A stretch of DNA of 23,592 nucleotides from E44-bin89 sp034409565 (GTDB taxonomy: Bacteria; Chloroflexota; Dehalococcoidia; Dehalococcoidales; RBG-16-60-22), in contig DAOUMS010000021.1 in NCBI GenBank assembly GCA_034409565.1, positions 1-23,592 of the forward strand. Direction: 5' to 3'. Of this stretch, positions 13,806 through 21,164 are shown piece after piece (positions within the stretch are counted from its first letter, which is position 1; each line of letters starts with the position of its first letter). A program made the translations under genes and the position numbers. The notes beneath the pieces were generated by a model. That model searched no databases. It saw only the letters and a program-made list of their open reading frames with translations, and was not told the DNA's origin.

Positions 13806-14498
13806 TCAGGCGGGGCCGACAAACTTGTAGCCCATGCCATGCTCGGTAACTATGATGCGGGGCGACTCAACGTTATCACCGAGCTTTTGCCGCAGGTGCT
13901 GGACATGTACCCGGAGCAGGTCTCTGGCATCGCTGTATGCTTCGCCGCAGGCTTTGCTGAGCAGGTTTTCGTGGGAAAGCAAACGCCCCTCGTTCTTGAT
14001 GAGATGGTAGAGCAATTTGTATTCCGTGGAAGTAAGCTTCACCGGTTTGCCTTCAACCGTAACCTCGTTGCGGGCAAAGTCAACGTTTAGTTTCCCGCTG
14101 GTGTAAGGCTGTTCCTCGGCGGGAGTCGGCGCGCCCCGGGCACGGCGCATTACCGCCTGCACGCGGGCGATCAGTTCAATATGACTGAAGGGCTTGGTAA
14201 CATAGTCATCAGCGCCCAGTTCCAGCCCCTTGGCAATGTCCGTGTCTTCGCTCTTCACGGTAAGCATTATTACCGGCACCTGAGAGAAACGCCGTATCTC
14301 GCGGAGCACCTCGAAACCGTCCATATCAGGCAGCCCGATGTCAAGTATGACCAGTTCCGGCTTTTCCTTCTCGATAAGCTCTAGGCCTTTATTGCCATCG
14401 CTGGCGGGAAACACGGTGGTGTTGCCCCACCGTAGCTGAAAGCACAGCGTAACTACCTCTATTATTTCTGGTGAGTCGTCAATAACCACTACTTTCAT
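13806..14498 (-). CDS. OmpR/PhoB-type response regulator
   Basis: 230 residues. Intact receiver: acidic pair D7-D8, phospho-acceptor Asp53 (LVILDIGLPDMDGFEVL), Thr80 and Lys102 (DDYVTKPFS). Then a winged-helix DNA-binding domain from about 133 (GKLNVDFARNEVTVEGKPVK, LTSTEYKLLYHLIKNEGRLL, DLLRVHVQHLRQKLGD, ITEHGMGYKF-like end). The recognition helix and wing follow the KdpE/PhoB pattern. It starts 23 bases after the kinase gene, so kinase and regulator form a two-component pair in one operon. Pho-box-like sites before two nearby genes are likely targets. The true signal is unknown. Confidence 0.9.
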   Translation of the reverse strand: MKVVVIDDSPEIIEVVTLCFQLRWGNTTVFPASDGNKGLELIEKEKPELVILDIGLPDMDGFEVLREIRRFSQVPVIMLTVKSEDTDIAKGLELGADDYVTKPFSHIELIARVQAVMRRARGAPTPAEEQPYTSGKLNVDFARNEVTVEGKPVKLTSTEYKLLYHLIKNEGRLLSHENLLSKACGEAYSDARDLLRVHVQHLRQKLGDNVESPRIIVTEHGMGYKFVGPA

Positions 14499-14521
14499 CC
14501 ATCAACTCCCGGCACGTATCT

Positions 14522-15226
14522 TCAGTCCGATAATGGAAAAGAGCAGAAAAAGTGGCTGCCTTTTCCCGGCGTGCTCTCCAGCCAGATGGTGCCGCCATGA
14601 AGTTCCACCAGGAACTTGGTGATGGCCAGCCCCAGTCCGCTCCCTTTGCCGCCACTAATCTGGTAATAGGGTTGAAAGACCAGCTCCTGCTTGTCCATCG
14701 GGATGCCGATGCCACTATCCGCTACCTCAATGACAAGACTGGCATCGTTTCTGGCCGCGCTCACCGTTATCTTCCCTCCCTCCGGGGTGAACTTGCTGGC
14801 ATTGGCGAGCAAATTCATCACTATTTGCTCCAGGTAATGACGGTGTGCTCTGATAGGAGGCAGTGTGGTGGGCAAGTCTACGTTCAGGGACTGCTTCCGG
14901 CTGTGCGTGATGGGGTAAATCTGAGAAGTAACGCCTTGAATGATTGGGGCAACCTCAAGTAGCTCGGGTTGAAAGGAGAACTCACCGGAGAGTAGTCCGG
15001 CCATTTCCGAGAAGTTGGTCAGCTTTTCATCGAGGCTGCGTGCATTGCGAACTATATTCTGGGTGAGTCTCAGCGGCATACTTTTATGGTCTTTCTGGAG
15101 CTCTTCCGCCAGAAGTTCCGCAGAGACAAGGATGGCGGTCAACAGGGTCTTCAGTTCATGGACGGTGGCATCACCAAAGCCAATTTTTCTGTTTCCCTTC
15201 TTGTTCGTCTGTTTCAGGGCTTCCAT
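14522..15226 (-). CDS. Soluble sensor-less histidine kinase
   Basis: 234 residues: a dimerisation/phosphoacceptor helix with His23 (TVHELKTLLTAIL, an H-box lacking the usual Pro) and a full HATPase domain with N box (NLLANASKFTPEGG), G1 (DSGIGIP), F (FQPYYQ) and G2 (GSGLGLAITKFLVELHGG). There is no membrane segment and no PAS, GAF or HAMP module; only about 20 polar residues precede the H-box. It must therefore get its signal from a partner or another kinase. It lies 50 bases after the XRE gene and 23 bases before its cognate regulator. The ribosome binding site is weak. Confidence 0.88.
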   Translation of the reverse strand: MEALKQTNKKGNRKIGFGDATVHELKTLLTAILVSAELLAEELQKDHKSMPLRLTQNIVRNARSLDEKLTNFSEMAGLLSGEFSFQPELLEVAPIIQGVTSQIYPITHSRKQSLNVDLPTTLPPIRAHRHYLEQIVMNLLANASKFTPEGGKITVSAARNDASLVIEVADSGIGIPMDKQELVFQPYYQISGGKGSGLGLAITKFLVELHGGTIWLESTPGKGSHFFCSFPLSD

Positions 15227-15276
15227 AATCTACCACCGTCGGTGAATTTGATTGTCTTTCTCTGGTAAGCAGGAGA

Positions 15277-15672
15277 TTACTCGTTTTCTTTGGTCATGCC
15301 CTTGGCAACGAGTTTTACTGTGTTTAGGATACCGATGACCGCCCGCTGAATCTCAACTGGCTCTTCAGCTAACATCTTGGCAACATAAGGGTCCAGGCGC
15401 CGGTTACTGTAAGCGGAACTTTTTTCTTCGGCAACTCCGGAAGTGTGTGGTGACAGAAAGCCGGCAAGGGTAAAGAGCTCATCCTCGTCGAAGCCAAGCG
15501 GGCTGGCAATTTTACGCAGGATGTGAGCTGAGGGAAAGCGCTCGCCCCTTTCAATACGTCCCAGGTGAGAGGAAGATACGCCCGAAGTAGCCGCCAGTTC
15601 CTGCAGGGTCAGCGGAATGGCAATTCTCTGCTGCTTGATTATCCTGCCAAGGTCATTGTTTACTCGTGGCAT
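15277..15672 (-). CDS. XRE-family transcriptional regulator
   Basis: 131 residues. N-terminal Cro/C1-type helix-turn-helix at about 6-62: LGRIIKQQRIAIPLTLQELA, ATSGVSSSHLGRIERGER, and PSAHILRKIASPLGFDEDEL. The C-terminal part (LDPYVAKMLAEEPVEIQRAV and ILNTVKLVAKG) is helical and probably dimerises. It is first in the operon XRE-kinase-regulator. Its promoter contains GCCATTTGGC in the spacer and an additional arm upstream, so it is probably autorepressed. Whether it also acts on the fibre genes is not shown. Confidence 0.85.
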   Translation of the reverse strand: MPRVNNDLGRIIKQQRIAIPLTLQELAATSGVSSSHLGRIERGERFPSAHILRKIASPLGFDEDELFTLAGFLSPHTSGVAEEKSSAYSNRRLDPYVAKMLAEEPVEIQRAVIGILNTVKLVAKGMTKENE

Positions 15673-15699
15673 AACTGTGCTCCTCAGTTTCTTTTATTT

Positions 15700-15751
15700 A
15701 TTCTAATTCGCCAAATGGCAAATGTCAATATACCTGAATGAGCGCCATTTG
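15700..15751 (-). promoter_or_regulatory. XRE promoter with embedded operator
   Basis: On the - strand TTGACA (15723-15728), 17 bases, TAGAAT (15700-15705). The spacer holds the near-palindrome GCCATTTGGC (complement at 15710-15719). A second arm, GCCATTTG at 15744-15751, is the inverse of CAAATGGC at 15712-15719. A repressor bound here would block the promoter, which fits autoregulation by the XRE protein. Confidence 0.7.
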
Positions 15752-15854
15752 TCCATATATTTTTCATTCTCATTCTAAACTGGCCAAGTTAAAAGGGCGT
15801 TAAAATAGTGATTAAATTTCATAAAAATTTGCCGTTTAGTGTTCTAACCCTTTC

Positions 15855-15884
15855 TTGACATTGGGCTCGGCTATTGACTAAAAT
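15855..15884 (+). promoter_or_regulatory. Sigma-70 promoter of rpsU
   Basis: TTGACA at 15855-15860, an 18-base spacer, TAAAAT at 15879-15884. It gives a leader of about 90 bases before the TTG start at 15983 and probably drives rpsU and the YqeY gene down to the terminator at 16682. Confidence 0.7.
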
Positions 15885-15982
15885 GTGGTGGTGCTGTGTG
15901 GTTTGGTGCTGGGATTATGTGGGCACCCTTCTCATTTTGGTAAACAAAATATAACCTGCCGTTTGAAGGAGGATGATGCTAT

Positions 15983-16171
15983 TTGGCCGAGGTAGTGGCG
16001 GGCGAGCACGAGAGCTTTGAAAGTTTGCTCAAGCGGTTCAACCGTCGGGTGCAGCAGACCGGCATTTTGTCGGAAGTACGCCGTCGGGAGCACTATGAAA
16101 AGCCAAGCGTCAGACGCAAGCGTAAAAGAGCGGTTAAAAGACGCAGTGTCGCCAGAGCGATGAGAAGATAG
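15983..16171 (+). CDS. rpsU: Small ribosomal subunit protein bS21
   Basis: 62 residues from TTG, with AAGGAGG about ten bases upstream; the nearby ATG codons at 15973 and 15976 are out of frame. HESFESLLKRFNRRVQQTGI, then LSEVRRREHYEKPSVRRKRK, then a basic tail rich in Arg/Lys, is the full bS21 pattern. It sits on the 30S platform beside the 3' end of 16S rRNA and aids initiation. It is followed after 18 bases by the YqeY gene, a frequent pair in bacteria. Confidence 0.93.
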   Translation: MAEVVAGEHESFESLLKRFNRRVQQTGILSEVRRREHYEKPSVRRKRKRAVKRRSVARAMRR

Positions 16172-16189
16172 CCCATTGTTGGTAAGAAT

Positions 16190-16645
16190 ATGGGAGAAGC
16201 AAGCCTGAAGCAGAAGCTGTCTGATGACCTCAAGCAGGCGATGAGGAGCGGCGATACGCTGAAACGGGGCGCCATAAGAATGCTGATGGCGGCCATAAAC
16301 AACGCTGAAATTGCCCGACAAGCAAAGCTGGAGGACAGTGATGTCTTCGGTGTTATTGCCAAGGAGGTCAGGCAGCATCGCGAGAGTATAGAGGCCTTCA
16401 AGCAGGGAAACCGACAGGACCTGGTTGATAAGGAAGAGGCCGAACTAGCCGTACTTCAGGCATACCTGCCGCAGCAGATGACGCGGGTGGAGGTTGTTGC
16501 GGCCGCCCAAAAAATCATCGCCGAGGTGGGTGCTGCCGGCCCCGGTGATAAGGGCAAAGTCATGCCCAAGCTGATGGCACAGCTCAGAGGTCGGGCGGAT
16601 GGCCGTGAAATCAACGAGGTAGTCAGCGAATTACTCCGTTCATGA
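16190..16645 (+). CDS. yqeY: GatB/YqeY domain protein
   Basis: 151 residues, of normal length. SLKQKLSDDLKQAMRSGDTL, KRGAIRMLMAAINNAEIA, VIAKEVRQHRESIEAFKQGN, RQDLVDKEEAELAVLQAYLP then QQMT, and a C-terminal GKVMPKLMAQLRGRADGREI match the YqeY family, which has the tail domain of GatB without its amidotransferase core. The function is thought to relate to tRNA-dependent amidation or tRNA binding, but is not proven. It shares a transcript with rpsU and is closed by the terminator at 16682. Confidence 0.9.
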   Translation: MGEASLKQKLSDDLKQAMRSGDTLKRGAIRMLMAAINNAEIARQAKLEDSDVFGVIAKEVRQHRESIEAFKQGNRQDLVDKEEAELAVLQAYLPQQMTRVEVVAAAQKIIAEVGAAGPGDKGKVMPKLMAQLRGRADGREINEVVSELLRS

Positions 16646-16681
16646 ATCAGGTGAAGCAGAACGGGCATCTTGAGTTTTCAG

Positions 16682-16704
16682 GAGGGGCGCACGCCCCTCT
16701 TTTT
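16682..16704 (+). terminator. Rho-independent terminator after yqeY
   Basis: GAGGGGC at 16682-16688 pairs with GCCCCTC at 16693-16699 around a GCAC loop and is followed by five T. It ends the rpsU-yqeY unit and separates it from purL. Confidence 0.9.
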
Positions 16705-16731
16705 AATCTCCGATACTAGAGTAATGATGAA

Positions 16732-19584
16732 ATGCACCGCTTAGAAGTCCGACTGAAGAGCCATCTGCCTGATACCCGGGGGCAGGGGCTGGTCAAAGAC
16801 ATCTATGACCTCGGTATTGCCACCGTATCGGATGTGCGCGTGGTGGATGTCTACTGGCTCGATGCCGAACTCAGCCCGGCGACCCTAGATTTGCTGGGGC
16901 GCAGTCTCCTTGCCGACCCCGTTACCCAGCTCTACAGTTTCCATGATGGCTCCCCGGCCGAGCCGGTTGATGAGTCCGGATACCACACCGTTGAAGTTGC
17001 CTATAATGCCGGGGTTACTGACCCCGTTGAGGACAGTGTCCTGAAGGCTATCCGGGACCTGGCGGTGACGGGGGTACGGGCGGTCAAGACATCAAAGCGA
17101 TACCTCATTGCCGGTCAGCTAAACGATGAGCAACTGTTAGTTATTTGCAGTCGGCTGCTGGTAAACCCCATCATCCAGCACGCTGTGGAGCGGGAACAAT
17201 TGAGCTTCCCGGAGAACCCGAAGTATCATTTCAAACTGGAAACAGTCGATATCCTGACCTCTGACCGGGCCGCTTTGCAGAAGCAGTTCGGGTTCAGCGC
17301 TGACGAATTCAAGGCTATTATTGATTACTACAGGAAACAGGGCCGTAACCCGACCGATGTCGAGCTGGAGACACTGGCCCAGACCTGGTCGGAGCACTGT
17401 GTCCACAAGACATTCAAAGGCAGGTTCACGCTGGATAGCAAGGTGGTAGACAACCTGCTTAAGAGCACCGTCATGAAAGCGACCCGCGAGCTTGATAAGC
17501 CCTGGTGCCTTTCCGTTTTCGTGGACAATGCCGGCGTCATTGACTTCGATGGCCGGTGGGCGCTCTGTTTCAAGGTGGAAACGCATAACCACCCCTCGGC
17601 GGTGGAGCCATATGGGGGTGCCGCCACCGGCATCGGCGGTGTCATCCGCGACCCCCTCGGCACCGGCCTGGGGGCAAAGCCTATTGCCAACACTGATGTC
17701 TTCTGTTTTGGCCCGCCTGATTTGCCTTACGATAAATTGCCCCAGGGGGTGCTGCACCCCCGCCGCATGTTCAAGGGGGTGCGGGCCGGGGTGGCCGACT
17801 ACGCCAACCGGCTCGGCATACCGACGCTCAACGGTGCCGTTCTCTTTGATGAGCGCTACGTGGCCAACCCGCTGGTCTACTGCGGCACGCTGGGTCTGCT
17901 GCCGAAGGCAATCTCTCAGCGCGGAAAGCAGAGACCGGGCGATAAGGTGGTGCTGATTGGTGGGCGGACGGGCAGGGACGGCATCCACGGCGTTACCTTC
18001 GCCTCGGAGCAGCTCACCGAGGCGTCCACGACCACGTCTTTCAGTTCCGTCCAGATTGGCAACCCCATTGTGGAAAAGAAAATGATTGACATTCTTCTTC
18101 AGGCCCGTGACCGCGGGCTTTATGTGAGGATAACCGACTGCGGTGGCGGGGGCCTGTCCTCGGCGGTGGGGGAGATGGCCGAGGAGACCGGCGTCCGGGT
18201 TGATCTGGAAAAGGTGCCCCTGAAATACGCCGGCCTCACCTACGCCGAGATATGGATTTCGGAATCACAGGAAAGGATGATTCTGGCCGTGCCGCCGGAT
18301 AAAATCGATGAATTGCTGGCGCTCTTTGCCGGTGAAGACGTGGCGGCGACCGTTATCGGTGAATTCACCGGTGACCGCCGGCTGCGTCTTGACTACGAGG
18401 GAGAATTGGTCTGTGACTTGGAAATGGCCTTTCTGCATGGCGGTATCCCGCAATTGCAGAGAGAGGCGGTCTGGGAGCTAACCCGCCACCCCGAGCCCGA
18501 TTTTGCCGAGCCATCGAATTTAAATGAGTCACTGCGGGCGATTTTGAGCTCGTGGAATGTGTGCAGCAAGGAGTGGGTCATCCGCCAGTATGACCACGAG
18601 GTGCAGGGCGGCAATGTCCTCAAGCCGCTGGTGGGGAAGCATAACGACGGCCCCGGCGACGCGGCCATCATCCAGCCGATACTGGGGTTTCAGAAAGGCG
18701 TCATCATTGCCAACGGCATCAATCCCGGTTATGCCGATATTGACCCGTACTGGATGGCGGCCTCGGCGATTGATGAAGCCCTGCGGCAGATAGTGGCCGT
18801 GGGCGGCGACCTGCAACGGGTGGCGCTGCTGGACAACTTCTGCTGGGGCAGTACCGGCCGACCCGAGATGCTGGGGGCGCTCATACGTGCTGCGGAGGCC
18901 TGCTACGATATGTCCGTGGTCTACGGAACGCCCTTTATTTCGGGCAAGGACAGCCTGAACAATGAGTTCGAGTATGAGGGCAGGACCATAGCCATCCCCC
19001 ATACGCTGCTCGTTTCCGCCATCGGCGTCATGGCTGACGTGGGTCGGGCGGTTTCCATGGACTTCAAGCAGGCCGGCGATTTCATCTACATCGCGGGCAG
19101 CACGCAGTGTGAGCTCGGCGCCTCGGAGTATTTAAAAACAAGAGGTTTTGTCGGCAACAGCGTGCCCAGGGTTGACCCGCAGAAAAGCAGGCTCATCATG
19201 GAAAGCCTGAGCACTGCCACCGGCAAGGGGCTGGTCAGGGCCTGCCATGACTGCAGCGATGGGGGTGTTGGTGTGGCGGTGGCCGAGATGGCCTTTGCCG
19301 GCGTGCTGGGCGCGAGTATCAATTTGAAAGACGTGCCCCTCGGCGAGTCAGTAGACCGCGACGACTTCATCCTCTTTTCGGAGTCGAACAGCCGCTTCAT
19401 TGTTGAGGTGGCGCCGGATAAAAAAGACGTGTTTGAGAAAGAGATGGAAGGTGTACCTTTCGCTCTGATTGGCCAGGTAATCACTGAGCCGATGTTTGAA
19501 GTCTACGGGCGAAAAGGCAACGAAGTTGTCGCCATCTCCATAAATGAATTAAAGGAGGCCTGGCAGAAGCCGCTGAGGTGGTGA
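16732..19584 (+). CDS. purL: Phosphoribosylformylglycinamidine synthase, PurS-like domain fused to PurL
   Basis: 950 residues. It converts FGAR to FGAM with ATP and ammonia supplied by PurQ (step 4 of purine synthesis). Residues 1-155 hold two PurS-like repeats (LEVRLKSHLPDTRGQGLVKD and YHTVEVAYNAGVTDPVEDS). The PurL core follows: TLAQTWSEHCVHKTF (EHC 221-223), KVETHNHPSAVEPYGGAATG (HNHP 285-288), the glycine-rich CGGGGLSSAVGEMAEE, DNFCWG, SGKDSLNNEF and CHDCSDGGVGVAVAEMAF. There is no C-terminal glutaminase, so it is between small PurL (about 740) and large PurL (about 1290). The ATG at 16732 has no good ribosome binding site. purQ follows three bases after the stop. Confidence 0.95.
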   Translation: MHRLEVRLKSHLPDTRGQGLVKDIYDLGIATVSDVRVVDVYWLDAELSPATLDLLGRSLLADPVTQLYSFHDGSPAEPVDESGYHTVEVAYNAGVTDPVEDSVLKAIRDLAVTGVRAVKTSKRYLIAGQLNDEQLLVICSRLLVNPIIQHAVEREQLSFPENPKYHFKLETVDILTSDRAALQKQFGFSADEFKAIIDYYRKQGRNPTDVELETLAQTWSEHCVHKTFKGRFTLDSKVVDNLLKSTVMKATRELDKPWCLSVFVDNAGVIDFDGRWALCFKVETHNHPSAVEPYGGAATGIGGVIRDPLGTGLGAKPIANTDVFCFGPPDLPYDKLPQGVLHPRRMFKGVRAGVADYANRLGIPTLNGAVLFDERYVANPLVYCGTLGLLPKAISQRGKQRPGDKVVLIGGRTGRDGIHGVTFASEQLTEASTTTSFSSVQIGNPIVEKKMIDILLQARDRGLYVRITDCGGGGLSSAVGEMAEETGVRVDLEKVPLKYAGLTYAEIWISESQERMILAVPPDKIDELLALFAGEDVAATVIGEFTGDRRLRLDYEGELVCDLEMAFLHGGIPQLQREAVWELTRHPEPDFAEPSNLNESLRAILSSWNVCSKEWVIRQYDHEVQGGNVLKPLVGKHNDGPGDAAIIQPILGFQKGVIIANGINPGYADIDPYWMAASAIDEALRQIVAVGGDLQRVALLDNFCWGSTGRPEMLGALIRAAEACYDMSVVYGTPFISGKDSLNNEFEYEGRTIAIPHTLLVSAIGVMADVGRAVSMDFKQAGDFIYIAGSTQCELGASEYLKTRGFVGNSVPRVDPQKSRLIMESLSTATGKGLVRACHDCSDGGVGVAVAEMAFAGVLGASINLKDVPLGESVDRDDFILFSESNSRFIVEVAPDKKDVFEKEMEGVPFALIGQVITEPMFEVYGRKGNEVVAISINELKEAWQKPLRW

Positions 19585-19587
19585 TGA

Positions 19588-20352
19588 ATGGTTAAAACAG
19601 TCGTGCTGCGCGCCCCGGGCACCAACTGCGATGTTGAGACCGCCTTTGCCTTTGAGCAGGCTGGCTCAGTGGTGGACCTGGTGCACGTTAACCGGCTCAT
19701 TCGCCACGAGCGGAAGCTGGCCGACTACCAGATACTGGTCATTCCCGGTGGTTTCACCTACGGCGATGACATCGCTGCCGGCCGGGTGCTGGCCAATGAA
19801 TTGAAGGTAAAGCTGGGCGATGACATCACGCGTTTCTTTGCGGCCGGCGGGCTTATTCTGGGCATCTGCAACGGCTTTCAGGTGCTGGTCAAAGCCGGGT
19901 TTCTGCCTGAGCCGGGCAATGGCCGCCCGCCACAGGTAACGTTGACGACCAATGATTCGGGTAAATTCGAGTGCCGGTGGGTGTACCTGGCCGTAAATGA
20001 AAAAAGCTCCTGCGTTTTCACCAGAGGCATGGAGCGCATGTACATTCCGGTGGCGCATGGTGAGGGCAAATTTGTGGCCGGGCCGGGGGTTTTACCGGGT
20101 ATAAACGCCGTGGTGCGTTACGCCGACGAGCGGGGCGGTATTGAGGTCGGCTATCCCCAGAACCCCAATGGCTCCGTGGACAACATCGCCGGCATCTGTG
20201 ATACATCGGGTCGCATCTTTGCCCTCATGCCCCACCCCGAGCGGCACATCAGGGGCACCCAGCACCCGCAGTGGACCAGGCTGGGCGCCAGGCAGTATGG
20301 TGATGGTTTTCCCATTTTCCAGAATGCGGTCAGGTGGGTGCAGCAGTCGTAG
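19588..20352 (+). CDS. purQ: Phosphoribosylformylglycinamidine synthase, glutaminase subunit PurQ
   Basis: 254 residues. Class I glutamine amidotransferase giving ammonia to PurL. Nucleophile Cys94 in GLILGICNGFQVL; the His/Glu pair is in ALMPHPERHIRGTQHP. APGTNCDVETAFAFEQAG at the start and VIPGGFTYGDDIAAG are typical PurQ segments. It lies in an operon with purL. The last codons (QVRWVQQS region) lie within the 5' arm of the terminator at 20332-20383. No PurS gene is seen nearby, consistent with the fused domain of PurL. Confidence 0.95.
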   Translation: MVKTVVLRAPGTNCDVETAFAFEQAGSVVDLVHVNRLIRHERKLADYQILVIPGGFTYGDDIAAGRVLANELKVKLGDDITRFFAAGGLILGICNGFQVLVKAGFLPEPGNGRPPQVTLTTNDSGKFECRWVYLAVNEKSSCVFTRGMERMYIPVAHGEGKFVAGPGVLPGINAVVRYADERGGIEVGYPQNPNGSVDNIAGICDTSGRIFALMPHPERHIRGTQHPQWTRLGARQYGDGFPIFQNAVRWVQQS

Positions 20353-20383
20353 CTGAGGACTGACCTTTGCACCCACCTTTTTT
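20332..20383 (+). terminator. Rho-independent terminator overlapping the end of purQ
   Basis: AGGTGGGTGCA (20332-20342) pairs with TGCACCCACCT (20368-20378) for 11 bp without mismatch; inside, CAGTC (20344-20348) pairs with GACTG (20358-20362). Six T (20378-20383) follow. The 5' arm is in the last codons of purQ and the stop TAG (20350-20352) is in the loop, so ribosomes near the stop would hold it open. On the other strand there is no T run. Confidence 0.88.
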
Positions 20384-20405
20384 CCAACTTAACGGCAACA
20401 GCAGA

Positions 20406-21011
20406 TTATTCCACCGGACCCAGTGGTGCTACTATTTTTCCATAGACGCTGTTCAGTACTTGGGCCAGCGCGGCATATATCGCGGAAAGCCCGCAGAAAA
20501 TGCCCTCGATGCCGGCAATTCTGGTTACTACCACGCTGCCGATAGCATCGCCAATGGCCAGCAGGAAGAAGAGTATGGTCAGCGAGGCGAAGACAACCTG
20601 AAGCGCCCGGTTTAATTTCAGTGTCCCGATAAACATGACACCAGTGAAAATGCCCCACATCACCAGGTAAGAGACCATGGCCGCCGTTTCCGGCGCATTG
20701 CCCCAGCCCATCTTGGGCATAATGAGCAGGAAGGCAAGCGTGAACCAGAAGAGGCCGAAAGAGCCAAAGGCGGTGGTGCCGAAGGTATTGTTCTTTTTGA
20801 ATTCCATGATGGCGGCAAGGACCTGGGCGATACCGCCGTAGAATATGCCCATGGCCAGAATCATGGTGCCCAGAGGATAGAGCCCGGCATTATGCAGGTT
20901 GAGCAGGACGGTGGTCATCCCGAAGCCCATCAGGCCGAGAGGTGCCGGGTTGGCGGCAGTGTCCTGGATTTTTACCAGGGTTTCCGTGAGTACCGACTTG
21001 TCTTGTGCCAA
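20406..21011 (-). CDS. satP: Acetate/succinate transporter, GPR1/FUN34/YaaH (AceTr) family
   Basis: 201 residues. The signature NPAPLGLMGFGMTTVLLNL (from Asn21) and six membrane helices, e.g. GTMILAMGIFYGGIAQVLA, YLVMWGIFTGVMFIGTL, VVFASLTILFFLLAIGDAIG and IYAALAQVLNSVYG, identify the family, which moves acetate, succinate or other short organic acids with protons. The start is TTG at 21011 (an in-frame stop lies just upstream), with AGGAG ten bases before it. The gene converges on purQ. A satP-type label is by family, not by tested substrate. Confidence 0.88.
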   Translation of the reverse strand: MAQDKSVLTETLVKIQDTAANPAPLGLMGFGMTTVLLNLHNAGLYPLGTMILAMGIFYGGIAQVLAAIMEFKKNNTFGTTAFGSFGLFWFTLAFLLIMPKMGWGNAPETAAMVSYLVMWGIFTGVMFIGTLKLNRALQVVFASLTILFFLLAIGDAIGSVVVTRIAGIEGIFCGLSAIYAALAQVLNSVYGKIVAPLGPVE

Positions 21012-21164
21012 AACTCACTACTCCTTTCCGTCGTGAAATTGCGCGCACGTTTAGACGCCGTGAATAATAGCGAAAAAATAAAAAGAGGGATGACGGGGGT
21101 TTAAGGCTTATCCCTTGTGCTCAGATAATATACTATCATATCCAGCAGGTTTCTCGCAAACCGT

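Larger units (their letters stand above)
15673..15982. other. Divergent intergenic region between XRE operon and rpsU
   Basis: This AT-rich stretch contains no open reading frame of note. It holds the XRE promoter and operator (15700-15751), an AT-rich middle part (15765-15840) and the rpsU promoter (15855-15884) with a leader of about 90 bases. In the leader ATTTTG and CAAAAT around GTAAA (about 15935-15951) form a small hairpin before the ribosome binding site AAGGAGG at 15966-15972. Confidence 0.6.

Noticed and set aside
17137..17988. Open frame opposite purL (283 codons)
   Set aside because: A shadow of the highly conserved purL coding sequence.
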